From Mariniphaga sp041684965 (lineage in GTDB: Bacteria; Bacteroidota; Bacteroidia; Bacteroidales; Prolixibacteraceae), in contig JAWLGR010000024.1 of assembly GCA_041684965.1 (NCBI GenBank), positions 1 to 64,000 on the forward strand: a stretch of 64,000 nucleotides of DNA. The letters are read 5' to 3'. The position numbers and the translations under genes were made by a program. This document shows, piece after piece, positions 1-8,007 of the stretch (its first letter is position 1; each line of letters starts with the position of its first letter). The notes below the pieces were generated by a model. That model did not search any database. It was not told where the DNA came from and saw nothing but the letters and a program-made list of their open reading frames with translations.

Positions 1-74
1 ATACAAAATCCAGGCTACTACAAATGGATGAGGAACAGGCAGAACTCTATCAAATTATCCACAATAATTTTTAG
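1..74 (+). CDS. 3' end of a truncated rightward gene (possible)
   Basis: Reading from base 3, a frame stays open for 23 codons and stops with TAG at 72-74. The peptide is charged and helix-like and ends in QIIHNNF, as the C-terminus of a soluble protein might. A second frame from base 1 stays open to a TAA at 157-159 but is more basic and looks less protein-like. The gene cannot be identified because its body lies outside the window. Confidence 0.35.
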   Translation, partial: TKSRLLQMDEEQAELYQIIHNNF

Positions 75-157
75 GTGTCCCAATGCTGAAAACAAGAAAA
101 GAGTTATACGGCTAGAAACAGTCTCTTTTAGAAAACAATTTTTATTCTGGAAATCAT

Positions 158-220
158 AATTATCCGTCGCTTGACGGAAGCTGGTATAGAATTCAATAGA
201 ACAAGTTCTGCCGGATAATT
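158..220. repeat. Nested inverted repeat
   Basis: AATTATCCG at 158-166 is perfectly complementary to CGGATAATT at 212-220. Inside lie a short GTC/GAC hairpin near 166-175 and AGAAC-aa-GTTCT near 198-209, so an RNA from either strand could form a branched structure. There is no T-run next to the outer stem, so it is not a simple terminator. Its role is unknown. Confidence 0.4.
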
Positions 221-243
221 TGAAGGGAATGTGATTTGGAGGT

Positions 244-290
244 TAAAAAATAAAGACAGCCCGAAGTGAATAATAAAACCGAGCTGTCTT
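244..290 (-). terminator. Intrinsic terminator of the DUF1080 gene
   Basis: AAGACAGC at 253-260 pairs perfectly with GCTGTCTT at 283-290. Inner CG pairs extend the stem past one mismatch. Read on the minus strand the stem is followed by TTTATTTTTT (252-243), the usual U-tract. It lies about 70 bases beyond the stop of the leftward gene at 359. Confidence 0.6.
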
Positions 291-358
291 AATTTAATAA
301 GCCAGATATAACTGATACAGGTGCTGTCTGTTTCTTGGTTAGATTTATTATACTACAA

Positions 359-1348
359 TTATTTTAATGCAGGTGTGATGACAATTTTCCGGAATTCTAC
401 CGGACCATGATCCCCTTGCAGCATAATGGGGCCTGGATTTCCCTCATTGCTATCCAGTGAACCACCGGTTATCCCGGGTATAGGCCGATTGGATATTACC
501 TCAACACCATTATATACCAGGGTAACATGCCGGCCTACAAGAGTGATTTCATAAGTTTGCCATTCACCTGCCTTTTTAGCTGCATTAACAGCAGGCTCAA
601 TGAACCCATAAACTCCACCAACCGACATGCTGTTGATATCTTTTCCATAACCGTCTTCAATCTGAACTTCATAGCGGCCACGGAGATAAACACCACTGTT
701 ACTTCCTTCCGGATATCTAAACTCCAGGCTAAGCTTAAAATCATCAAATTTTTCCTTAGTAACCAGGTTGCCACCCGCTTCATCATTTACCAGTATGCCC
801 TCAACCATTTTGAACTTATTATTTGCCGGAATAATCCATCTGGACAGGTTGTCATCCAGCAGGTTTTTTGGACTTCCCCAAACCGGAGCTTTTTCACGTA
901 TGAGATCCGGCGCCCGGACACCTGTCCACTGGAGTTTGTGACCGTCAAGAACTTTATACCCGCTGAGCTTATTATTACTAAAAGTAAATTCAAAATAGAT
1001 ATCTTCAATATCCATCCACTGTGGAGGAATGGTAAAATGATATTTTCCGTCCTCTGGTGAATAATTAATTTTAGAAATAGGTCGTGCACTTCCTTCATAA
1101 CCAACATAATAACCTACAAGCGTGGAGAAGCCTGAACGTTTTACCTCCAGCCATCCGGGAAATCCTTCGGTATCCATCAATCCATGCCTGAAAAGCCCAA
1201 GCTCTTCTAAATCATCTCCTTCAATAATCACAGTGAGATTCCATCTTCCAATAACTTCCGAACCGTCCCTGGAATTCTGCGCCAGGGTAGAAGCTTGAAA
1301 GACTAAAGTAAAAATAATCAATAGCAAAATGTTTTCTAATTTTTTCAT
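359..1348 (-). CDS. Secreted DUF1080 (3-keto-disaccharide hydrolase-like) protein
   Basis: This is a 329-residue exported protein. The N-terminus is a signal peptide (MKK, then a hydrophobic core, ending near TLAQN at about residue 24). Residues 30-150 form a beta-rich domain I do not recognise. Residues 165-329 match the DUF1080 fold, a concanavalin-like jelly roll: it has the WxxxxxxFxxxxGxLV pattern, SNSGVYLRGRYEVQIEDGYG, GEWQTYEIT, a GPIMLQGDHGPVEFR motif and a closing RKIVI strand. DUF1080 proteins of Bacteroidota are often found with sugar-degradation genes, and some act on 3-keto-glycosides. Substrate here is not deducible. It is divergent from the fasciclin gene at 1622 across a 273-base spacer and ends in its own terminator. 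Family assignment is firm; the enzymatic role is inferred. Confidence 0.85.
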   Translation of the reverse strand: MKKLENILLLIIFTLVFQASTLAQNSRDGSEVIGRWNLTVIIEGDDLEELGLFRHGLMDTEGFPGWLEVKRSGFSTLVGYYVGYEGSARPISKINYSPEDGKYHFTIPPQWMDIEDIYFEFTFSNNKLSGYKVLDGHKLQWTGVRAPDLIREKAPVWGSPKNLLDDNLSRWIIPANNKFKMVEGILVNDEAGGNLVTKEKFDDFKLSLEFRYPEGSNSGVYLRGRYEVQIEDGYGKDINSMSVGGVYGFIEPAVNAAKKAGEWQTYEITLVGRHVTLVYNGVEVISNRPIPGITGGSLDSNEGNPGPIMLQGDHGPVEFRKIVITPALK

Positions 1349-1621
1349 AATAATGAAGAATTTTAAAAATGTTTTAATGTCAGTAATTTGATCTTTTTAA
1401 ACAATCCAATAAGCAAATCTACATAAAAAGGATAATTGGAAATAATATTTTAATGATTTCACTCCATGTAAACTGAATCTTTAATTGTATCATGCAAATT
1501 GAATGTGTTTAAAATGAGCTCATAATCTTTTAAAACGAAAAAGTTGACTAAAAAAAGGTAAAATTTCATATTTATGTTATTTTTACTTTTCCTAAGTTAA
1601 TTGATCGTTTAGCAACTAATT

Positions 1622-3847
1622 ATGAGAGTTCACAAAATATTAAGCCTTTCCATTTTATTTTTTCTGATTAATGCCGGGTGCGAGAAATACAATGAGCAGG
1701 AGAAATACAAAAGACCCGATTGGCTTCCTGGGAAATTATATACCACCGTATCGGTCCAGGAGAATCTCTCGCTTTTTACTGAATGCTTAAAACTTGCAGG
1801 ATTGGACTCTATTCTGGATGTTTCGGGAAGCTGGAGCGTGTTCGCTCCAACCGATGAAGCCATAGAAAAGTTTTTATCTGAAAATCAATACGGCAGTATC
1901 TCAGAAATCCCAACCAATGAACTTATTAAAATCACCGAATATCATGTAATTCAAAACCCCTGGTCAATTGAGCAATTGCAGAATCTAAGCATTTATGGAT
2001 GGAGGACAGGAAGCAGCAACAATGTCAATTCATATGCTTATAAGCGCCAGACCATGTATAAAAATCCTATTGAAAAATACTGGGTTAAAAAAACAAGAAG
2101 GAAAGAAATGATTGTTTCTGATTCGACGGTAGCAGACAGCTACAAAAAAGTATTTATTCAATCAAGAAAATATGTTCCAATTTTCTACGACGCGTATTTA
2201 GATATCAATGCCCTAACATCCGAAGATTTCAGTTATTATTTTAACAGACCTTATGAACGGGGAAATATTTATTACGCTGGAGCCAAAGTTATTCGTGGAG
2301 ATATTTTTGCCGAAAATGGTTTTGTTCATATAATAGACAGGGTAGTAGCGCCACTGTCAAATGCAAAGGAACTGCTCGAAAAAGATTATCCCGGTGAATC
2401 CTATAAGCTTTTCCTGGAAATGGTATACTGGTATTATCCGGAATTCATGCCTAATATAACAGCCACATACAATCAGCCGGAAGTGAGGTATGGAGGAGCA
2501 ATGGATACTTTGTGGGATTTAAATTACAACAATCTGGCATTTGCTCTTCATAGTGAACAAACCGGATACGAAGGTCCCGATGCCAATCATTCATTGGTGA
2601 GGCAAAATGGATTGTTTGTTCCTACAGATGAAGCGTTCAGAAATTTTATTGATAATATTTTAACCGTAAAATCAGGTTTTGCTCACTGGCCCGATTATAA
2701 ATCCTTGCCTCAGGATGTTGCCGATTTCGTTATCGCTCAGAATATGAAATCTTCACCACTTTATCCTTCATCAAATCAATTCCGAAGTATCTTCAGAAAC
2801 AAAAGTAGGTTTCAGCAGGATGAAGAAAATATAATACGTAAAGAATTTGGCAGCAATTGTACTTTTATAGGGATGAACAATTATACTCCCGACAGGGTAT
2901 TTACCAGTGTTACCGGACCTGTATTTTGCCGTCCGGAATATACCATATTCAGGCTGGCATTACAATTTTCCGGGACCCATAATGATATTGCTAACCATAA
3001 CGGGGAACTGTACTTTTTCCCAATCAATGATTATGCATTACAAACTGATTCATCATTATTGCTGAATTGGATAAATCAGGATGAATACAGATATAATTTT
3101 AGAGTTTACAACAGAGCCGAACAACGTATGGAATCTCAAAATTCCAACACTATCAGAAGAAGGATACTGAACCAGGTAGGGACTGCCTTACCCAACGGAA
3201 GTGCGAATAAAGAGTTTATAAGAACTTTAGGAGGAAATTACATCACCTGGGATCATACCAACAACACAATCCAGGGTACCCTTCCCTCTACTTTTGGTTA
3301 TAATGGTTATAACCGGACAACCAACACACCGGTGCCATTGAGTGAACCCACTGATAACGGCAAGGTATGGAGTGTCAATTATTGGTTCAACTTTTTGAGC
3401 AGCAGTATGCAGACTATATTATCAGATTATACTGAATTTTACAGCCTGCTCAATCAGGCAGGATTGGTTGATGAGACTTCTTCTGAACTCAGGTTCATTG
3501 AAAAGGGCGAAAATTATACTGTTTTTGTACCATCAGACCTGGCCCTTAAAAGCTTCAGGGTTGATACTTTAAATAAAGAAGATCTCCGCAGGTACTTAAA
3601 GAATCATTTTATTAAGGGAGAAATTATTTTTACCGACAATAAGAAACCTTCCGGTAGGTACTTTACTGCAAACGGGGAAACCCTGGATATTCGGACAGGA
3701 CCCGATATTATTGAAATATCCGATAAAACAGGAAAACCCTATATCAGAATTCGGGAAAAGGAGAACGCTACCAATATAATGGCTACAGAATTTTCGACGG
3801 TTACTTCTGTTGTACATGAAATTGATAAAGCATTGACCAATTTTTGA
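1622..3847 (+). CDS. Fasciclin-domain lipoprotein, large (three FAS1-like regions)
   Basis: This 741-residue protein has a short lipoprotein signal with lipobox INAGC (Cys at about residue 20), so it should be membrane-anchored and surface or periplasmic. Three regions carry FAS1 hallmarks: SVFAPTDEAIEKFL (about residue 75), LFVPTDEAFRNFI (about 335) and YTVFVPSDLALKSF (about 635). The last is followed by the FAS1 second motif region (LKNHFIKGEI) and a closing VVHEIDKAL strand. The first region carries a long insertion between motifs. FAS1 domains mediate adhesion. Bacteroidota often encode such proteins beside SusC/SusD pairs, but no SusC/SusD is visible here. The stop lies only 4 bases from the stop of the convergent fasciclin gene, so the pair forms a tail-to-tail unit. 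The binding partner is unknown. Confidence 0.85.
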   Translation: MRVHKILSLSILFFLINAGCEKYNEQEKYKRPDWLPGKLYTTVSVQENLSLFTECLKLAGLDSILDVSGSWSVFAPTDEAIEKFLSENQYGSISEIPTNELIKITEYHVIQNPWSIEQLQNLSIYGWRTGSSNNVNSYAYKRQTMYKNPIEKYWVKKTRRKEMIVSDSTVADSYKKVFIQSRKYVPIFYDAYLDINALTSEDFSYYFNRPYERGNIYYAGAKVIRGDIFAENGFVHIIDRVVAPLSNAKELLEKDYPGESYKLFLEMVYWYYPEFMPNITATYNQPEVRYGGAMDTLWDLNYNNLAFALHSEQTGYEGPDANHSLVRQNGLFVPTDEAFRNFIDNILTVKSGFAHWPDYKSLPQDVADFVIAQNMKSSPLYPSSNQFRSIFRNKSRFQQDEENIIRKEFGSNCTFIGMNNYTPDRVFTSVTGPVFCRPEYTIFRLALQFSGTHNDIANHNGELYFFPINDYALQTDSSLLLNWINQDEYRYNFRVYNRAEQRMESQNSNTIRRRILNQVGTALPNGSANKEFIRTLGGNYITWDHTNNTIQGTLPSTFGYNGYNRTTNTPVPLSEPTDNGKVWSVNYWFNFLSSSMQTILSDYTEFYSLLNQAGLVDETSSELRFIEKGENYTVFVPSDLALKSFRVDTLNKEDLRRYLKNHFIKGEIIFTDNKKPSGRYFTANGETLDIRTGPDIIEISDKTGKPYIRIREKENATNIMATEFSTVTSVVHEIDKALTNF

Positions 3848-3851
3848 TTAT

Positions 3852-4967
3852 TTATTCTGGTAAAGGCAGATAAAAAAGCACATCCGATATCGAATGCACC
3901 GGGCCTGTATTTGTAATGATATTGCAATTATCCCATACAGGTTGAATGTAATCAATTATTGTTGTGTCACCACTTTCTGAGATTACATTACCATAATCGT
4001 CAATACCCGGATTTATTTTTATTTCCAGACCTACCTCAATTGTTAATGGGTTGCTGTCCAGTGTGGTATATTTTCTATTTCCCCAATGCAATTCATTCAG
4101 GTAATATTCACCACCCACTAAATGATATCCGACGAATTTATAAAAAGAGTTTGACCTGTTCGTATAAGACATCCCAGGTGTAGAAATACGACTGGTTAGA
4201 TCATCAATGCTGTAAATTCCATATTTGTGATAAACTCTGTCAGGTTCAGCAAGGATGGTATATTTACTCCACCACAATCTATTTCTGATTCCTGAAAGCT
4301 CCATAGCACTTGCCAGTATAGAATATTCATCCTGTTGCTGGAGCCAATCATAACCTGAGATTTTCACCTGTTGCAGTACCCCGGAAATAACATGAATGAA
4401 ACCATTTGTCATTTCCATGTTGGATCTGATTACCTGGGCGCTGTTGTTAATTTTAATTGATTGAATATCATCATTGGAATAAAATCCGATGGATAGTCTT
4501 TCACCGGTAAGAGTGCTGTCCCTTAATGCTCCAAATGGAAATTCGTTGGTATGTACCATTCTTTTTATAGTATGGTAACGCATGAGTTCATAAATGAAGC
4601 TTGTATCCTGCAACAATTCTTCAAAATTTCCGTAATCCTGGCTTTGCTGAATGAAATTATCGACGGCTTCATTGGTGGGTAAAAAAAGAGTATAGCCCTC
4701 TCCATAAGGATTATAGGCACATAAAGTAGTTAACATTCTGCCTTCGGCTAATAATCTGTAGAACTTTGAAAATTCCTCCTGGTTTGATTCAAGATATTGA
4801 CAGATGGTCAATTTATCTTCTCCCATCCAATGTGATCCATATGGATCAGAATCACAGGATGTTATAGTGGAATACAGAATGATCCATAATATCAGGAATC
4901 TGAATTTAATGCTTTTTCGAAACCGCTTTTTCCAAAATCGGATTATTCTTATTGTATCCATATCCAA
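3852..4967 (-). CDS. Fasciclin-domain lipoprotein, small
   Basis: This is a 371-residue protein. After a basic start (MDMDTIRIIRFWKKRFRKS) comes a hydrophobic stretch and a lipobox-like TITSC, giving Cys at about residue 38. The signal is therefore longer than usual and the true start may be internal. A FAS1 domain follows: YTLFLPTNEAVDNFIQ, then YELMRYHTIKRMV and NGFIHVISGVLQQV. A second, more diverged FAS1 region runs from about residue 205 (YSILASAMELSGI) to the end (VHSISDVLFYLPLPE). It is convergent with and nearly abuts the larger fasciclin gene. The two probably belong to the same surface system, but this rests on adjacency and shared fold only. Confidence 0.8.
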   Translation of the reverse strand: MDMDTIRIIRFWKKRFRKSIKFRFLILWIILYSTITSCDSDPYGSHWMGEDKLTICQYLESNQEEFSKFYRLLAEGRMLTTLCAYNPYGEGYTLFLPTNEAVDNFIQQSQDYGNFEELLQDTSFIYELMRYHTIKRMVHTNEFPFGALRDSTLTGERLSIGFYSNDDIQSIKINNSAQVIRSNMEMTNGFIHVISGVLQQVKISGYDWLQQQDEYSILASAMELSGIRNRLWWSKYTILAEPDRVYHKYGIYSIDDLTSRISTPGMSYTNRSNSFYKFVGYHLVGGEYYLNELHWGNRKYTTLDSNPLTIEVGLEIKINPGIDDYGNVISESGDTTIIDYIQPVWDNCNIITNTGPVHSISDVLFYLPLPE

Positions 4968-5434
4968 TTTTAATGAGGATGGTTAAGCCAACCAGGGAAA
5001 TTTTGTTAGCTGTACTTAGTTCTATCGGAGCCGAATATACAATGATATGATCAATATTACAAAAAATACAGCGAGTGTATTGGAGTTAACTATGCCAATT
5101 TTAAAAAATACTGTATTCTTTGTTTAAATATGACATGTTCTATGTAGTTGATTCAAAATATATTTGTAGTAGTTAATTGCTTTTAAGTGAGTATCTATTA
5201 GCTTAAATAATTTATTTTCCGGAAGTTTAGCAGAAAAATGTGTTCTTTTGGAGATTAAGTTCGCGTAATGCTATGAAGCAATAAATTTTTTTATTAGTAA
5301 ATCAGAATAGTTGTATAATTCGAGTTGCTTTATTCACTTTCTTCATAGTCTTCATCGCATTTGCAAATCATCAGTCCTCCTTATTGTTATAAGAAAGAAT
5401 TTTCAGGTACAGGAGGATCTCCTGGGTAGGTATG
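4968..5434. other. Gene-free spacer (467 bases)
   Basis: The sequence is AT-rich and has no ORF that I would support. It holds the upstream region of the smaller fasciclin gene, a 6-base inverted repeat (TTTAAG/CTTAAA near 5187-5217), and at its right end the CAGGAG-gat-CTCCTG hairpin listed separately. Confidence 0.5.
5398..5424 (-). terminator. Possible terminator of the beta-helix gene
   Basis: CAGGAG (5410-5415) and CTCCTG (5419-5424) form a tight 6-bp hairpin 10 bases past the stop of the leftward beta-helix gene. The minus-strand sequence after it has only a broken T-rich stretch, so termination would be weak. Confidence 0.3.
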
Positions 5435-7087
5435 TTAATTGGTATCTATCTCCAAATCTTTGAATAAGAACAGATTGTCACTGATTCTTAATTTCTTGCC
5501 GCTGGCAGTTGTCACGTTTCTGAGAATCACCTCTCTGGTTCTTATATAGGGAAATTTCTCGGTATAGGAATCGTCGGTCATTTGTGGATTGAAATTTGCA
5601 AAAAGGGCGGGACCCTGGTAGTTGTCCGGATGGTTGGAGTCATCGATATGCAGGGTTTCGATGGTTATTCGTTCTGGCATATAACAGGTGTAGCCAAAAT
5701 CATGCTGCCCTGAGTTGGATCCACCGATTAGGCTGGCAGTAGTAAGATTGCCACCTGCGGGAACATAAATACAGTTTCGGATGTGGAGTTCACCCTGCCA
5801 TGTGCTGCCATAGTCTGAGCGCAGATTGATTAGACTCCTTCCATAGATGGTGGAATTTTCCAATGTAAAAGTACCGCTGCCGATGGCATTTATCCCCTGG
5901 TGACCCAATGAGGAGTTGCGGATAGTGGCATTGGCAACTCCCATATGGGCGTCAAACCTGGAAAAGGAACAACTGTCCAAAACGATGTTTTTACAATAAT
6001 TGGACCCCATAATTCCCCAGTAAGTGCGATCGTTGATGTCATTTGTCTGGCTGCAGTTTAAAAATGACACATTTAGAGCCCGGTTAAGTGAGATATCATA
6101 ACTACCCATTGAGACAGAAACTCCCGCTGAGCCTATGGTCTGGTATGTCTTGCGTCCGGTCAGAATGGTATTCCGGACTGTTACGTAAGAGCAATCACCG
6201 ACATTAATGAATCCACCATAGGGTGCTCCATGATCTCCTTCACCGGTAACACGGTGTTCCAATCCATCTAAAATAACATTTGAACGCCTGATCGCTATTC
6301 CACGGCTGTAGTAAGTATATTTCGATTCAGCTTTATTAGCAATTGTGGTAAAACGTCCACCGGTGATGGTCAATGTCGATTCGTCAATTGGCAGAGCGGT
6401 AATTTCTGTAATTGTGTCAAAATCCCAGATAATGGGAGCATCCATATCTACATTGCCGTCTTTGTCAACAATAAAGATATCTGTCTGAGAGGAACCTCTG
6501 TTTTGATTTGGCCCAAACCGGATGTAACGTTTAATATGGGAATTGGTAACTGTAACCAGACAGGTTTGTGGCAGTGACACATCAATTTTCTTCTGATTTC
6601 TTTTCAAAGAAGTGACCCCCTCCAGTTTGAACGGCTGAAGGCTGGAACCAACCATGAAAATATGTGCATTGCGGTTATGTGCATCGGTATCATCAATGAT
6701 AAAGGCAGCATTACCGAAATCGGTATCGGTCCGGATAACCGCCGTTAGGCTTCTGCCACCAATGTAATATGTAGCTCCCTTATCAGCTTTTACGGGAAGG
6801 CCGCTCTGATTGGCATATGCATGGGTTGCTGCGATGGCATCGATATCATCCGTTTTGCCGTCTCCCCTGGCACCAAAATCGCTGTAGCGAACCATACCCT
6901 TTGCTTTAAATCTACGTACATCCTTTGGAGTTACATTAATAACCAATTCACCATTTTCATTTATGGTTACCTGGGTTTTATGCTTTTTAGATGTTATCTC
7001 AAAATTTTCAGACTGGCCAACAGGAAGCCCATGTGCTATTCTGAGCATGCTGTGGAATAAGAAGAAAAATAAGAGCATATATTTCAT
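5435..7087 (-). CDS. Secreted right-handed beta-helix (pectate-lyase-like) protein
   Basis: This 550-residue protein has a signal peptide (MKYMLLFFFLFHSML, cleavage near AHG). After a short beta region comes the pectate-lyase superfamily entry motif YSDFGARGDGKTDD at about residue 67. The remainder is a series of short parallel-beta turns rich in Asn, Gly and Ser, with phrases such as VRNTILTG, VSFLNCSQT, VLDSCSFSR, IRNSSLGH and TLENSTIYG. This pattern is typical of right-handed parallel beta-helix polysaccharide lyases, GH28 enzymes and phage tailspikes. I cannot see a convincing catalytic set that would separate lyase from hydrolase. It stands alone between two long spacers, so it probably has its own promoter. 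Fold is confident; substrate and activity are not. Confidence 0.8.
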   Translation of the reverse strand: MKYMLLFFFLFHSMLRIAHGLPVGQSENFEITSKKHKTQVTINENGELVINVTPKDVRRFKAKGMVRYSDFGARGDGKTDDIDAIAATHAYANQSGLPVKADKGATYYIGGRSLTAVIRTDTDFGNAAFIIDDTDAHNRNAHIFMVGSSLQPFKLEGVTSLKRNQKKIDVSLPQTCLVTVTNSHIKRYIRFGPNQNRGSSQTDIFIVDKDGNVDMDAPIIWDFDTITEITALPIDESTLTITGGRFTTIANKAESKYTYYSRGIAIRRSNVILDGLEHRVTGEGDHGAPYGGFINVGDCSYVTVRNTILTGRKTYQTIGSAGVSVSMGSYDISLNRALNVSFLNCSQTNDINDRTYWGIMGSNYCKNIVLDSCSFSRFDAHMGVANATIRNSSLGHQGINAIGSGTFTLENSTIYGRSLINLRSDYGSTWQGELHIRNCIYVPAGGNLTTASLIGGSNSGQHDFGYTCYMPERITIETLHIDDSNHPDNYQGPALFANFNPQMTDDSYTEKFPYIRTREVILRNVTTASGKKLRISDNLFLFKDLEIDTN

Positions 7088-7421
7088 CGCGAGACTGTTT
7101 TTATTTGAACGAATGTCTAAAATATCAATTGATTATTCACTTTAAACCCTAAAGATTATCATAAACAGGAAATAATCTCGCATTAAAAACAAAAAAAATG
7201 TTCATTTGGAAGACTTGTAAAATATAGATCATGATATTAAAACCAGATATTATCTCAATTTGGAGCTAAGTAGAGGTATTTATTTTTCTATTTGTCAAGA
7301 GATTGGTAGCAATTTGCATATCTCCCGAAGCAAATTTTGAACAAATAATGCTTATAAAGACTTTAATAGGTATTATCATATCGATCTGTATGCTTTATTC
7401 TCTAAAAATGTATGTAATTAA
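7088..7421. other. Divergent promoter spacer (334 bases)
   Basis: This spacer separates the leftward beta-helix gene from the rightward metal-receptor pair and must hold promoters for both. GCAATTTGC near 7309-7317, flanked by GAGAT/ATCTC at about 7299-7324, is a small symmetric element that could be a metal-regulator site. No clean -33/-7 pair stands out. Confidence 0.4.
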
Positions 7422-7799
7422 ATGAAATGGAAGTGGAGTAAAAAGATAGTGCTTGTACTTGTGAGTTTGTTTCTTATTATATGGTTAAATCATAACCAGA
7501 CGACGAACTGGCACTTTCATATTACAAGTTATGGTGTAGTTGTTGTTCATGCTCACCCTTATAAAAATAATCCCATTTCTGACACCCCATTTCAAAAGCA
7601 TCAGCACAACCCTTTTGAATTTTTATTTCTTTCAATGGTATTTAATTCACTACCTCTCCTATTAACGTTGCTGATACTTGGTTTTCTATTTCAATTTAAA
7701 CTCAGGAGTTTTGTTTTGTTGTCTGGTATTGGTAGAATACAATGTGAATTTTACCCGATAAATTTTTTGCGTGGGCCACCACTCCATGCTTTTCAATAA
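7422..7799 (+). CDS. Small His-containing membrane protein preceding a metal TonB receptor
   Basis: This is a 125-residue protein. A membrane segment (about residues 8-22) is followed by a short, probably periplasmic loop with several histidines (WHFHI, VHAHPY, FQKHQH). A second membrane segment follows (about 70-92), and then a basic tail ending in RGPPLHAFQ. Small proteins of this shape, with a His-rich loop and a terminal RxPP element, commonly sit directly upstream of metal-type TonB receptors in Bacteroidota. I know of no assigned name. The gene is 208 bases upstream of the ZnuD-like receptor on the same strand and is probably co-regulated. A role in metal sensing or handover is inference from the histidines and position. 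Confidence 0.65.
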   Translation: MKWKWSKKIVLVLVSLFLIIWLNHNQTTNWHFHITSYGVVVVHAHPYKNNPISDTPFQKHQHNPFEFLFLSMVFNSLPLLLTLLILGFLFQFKLRSFVLLSGIGRIQCEFYPINFLRGPPLHAFQ

Positions 7800-8007
7800 A
7801 TCCTGGAAAATGAGTTGTGAGGTTATTGATGTTAAGCAACTATAATGTCAGGCTACTAACTGGACAATAGATAGGGTATAGGTCACTAATGCAACGGTTG
7901 ACGATAAGAATATCAATATAAACATTAATTTCCATTTCACTTTTCAGGATTAACCATCATAACAATTTTCACATTTTTTTATTTCTAAATTTCCAATAAA
8001 AGCTGTT

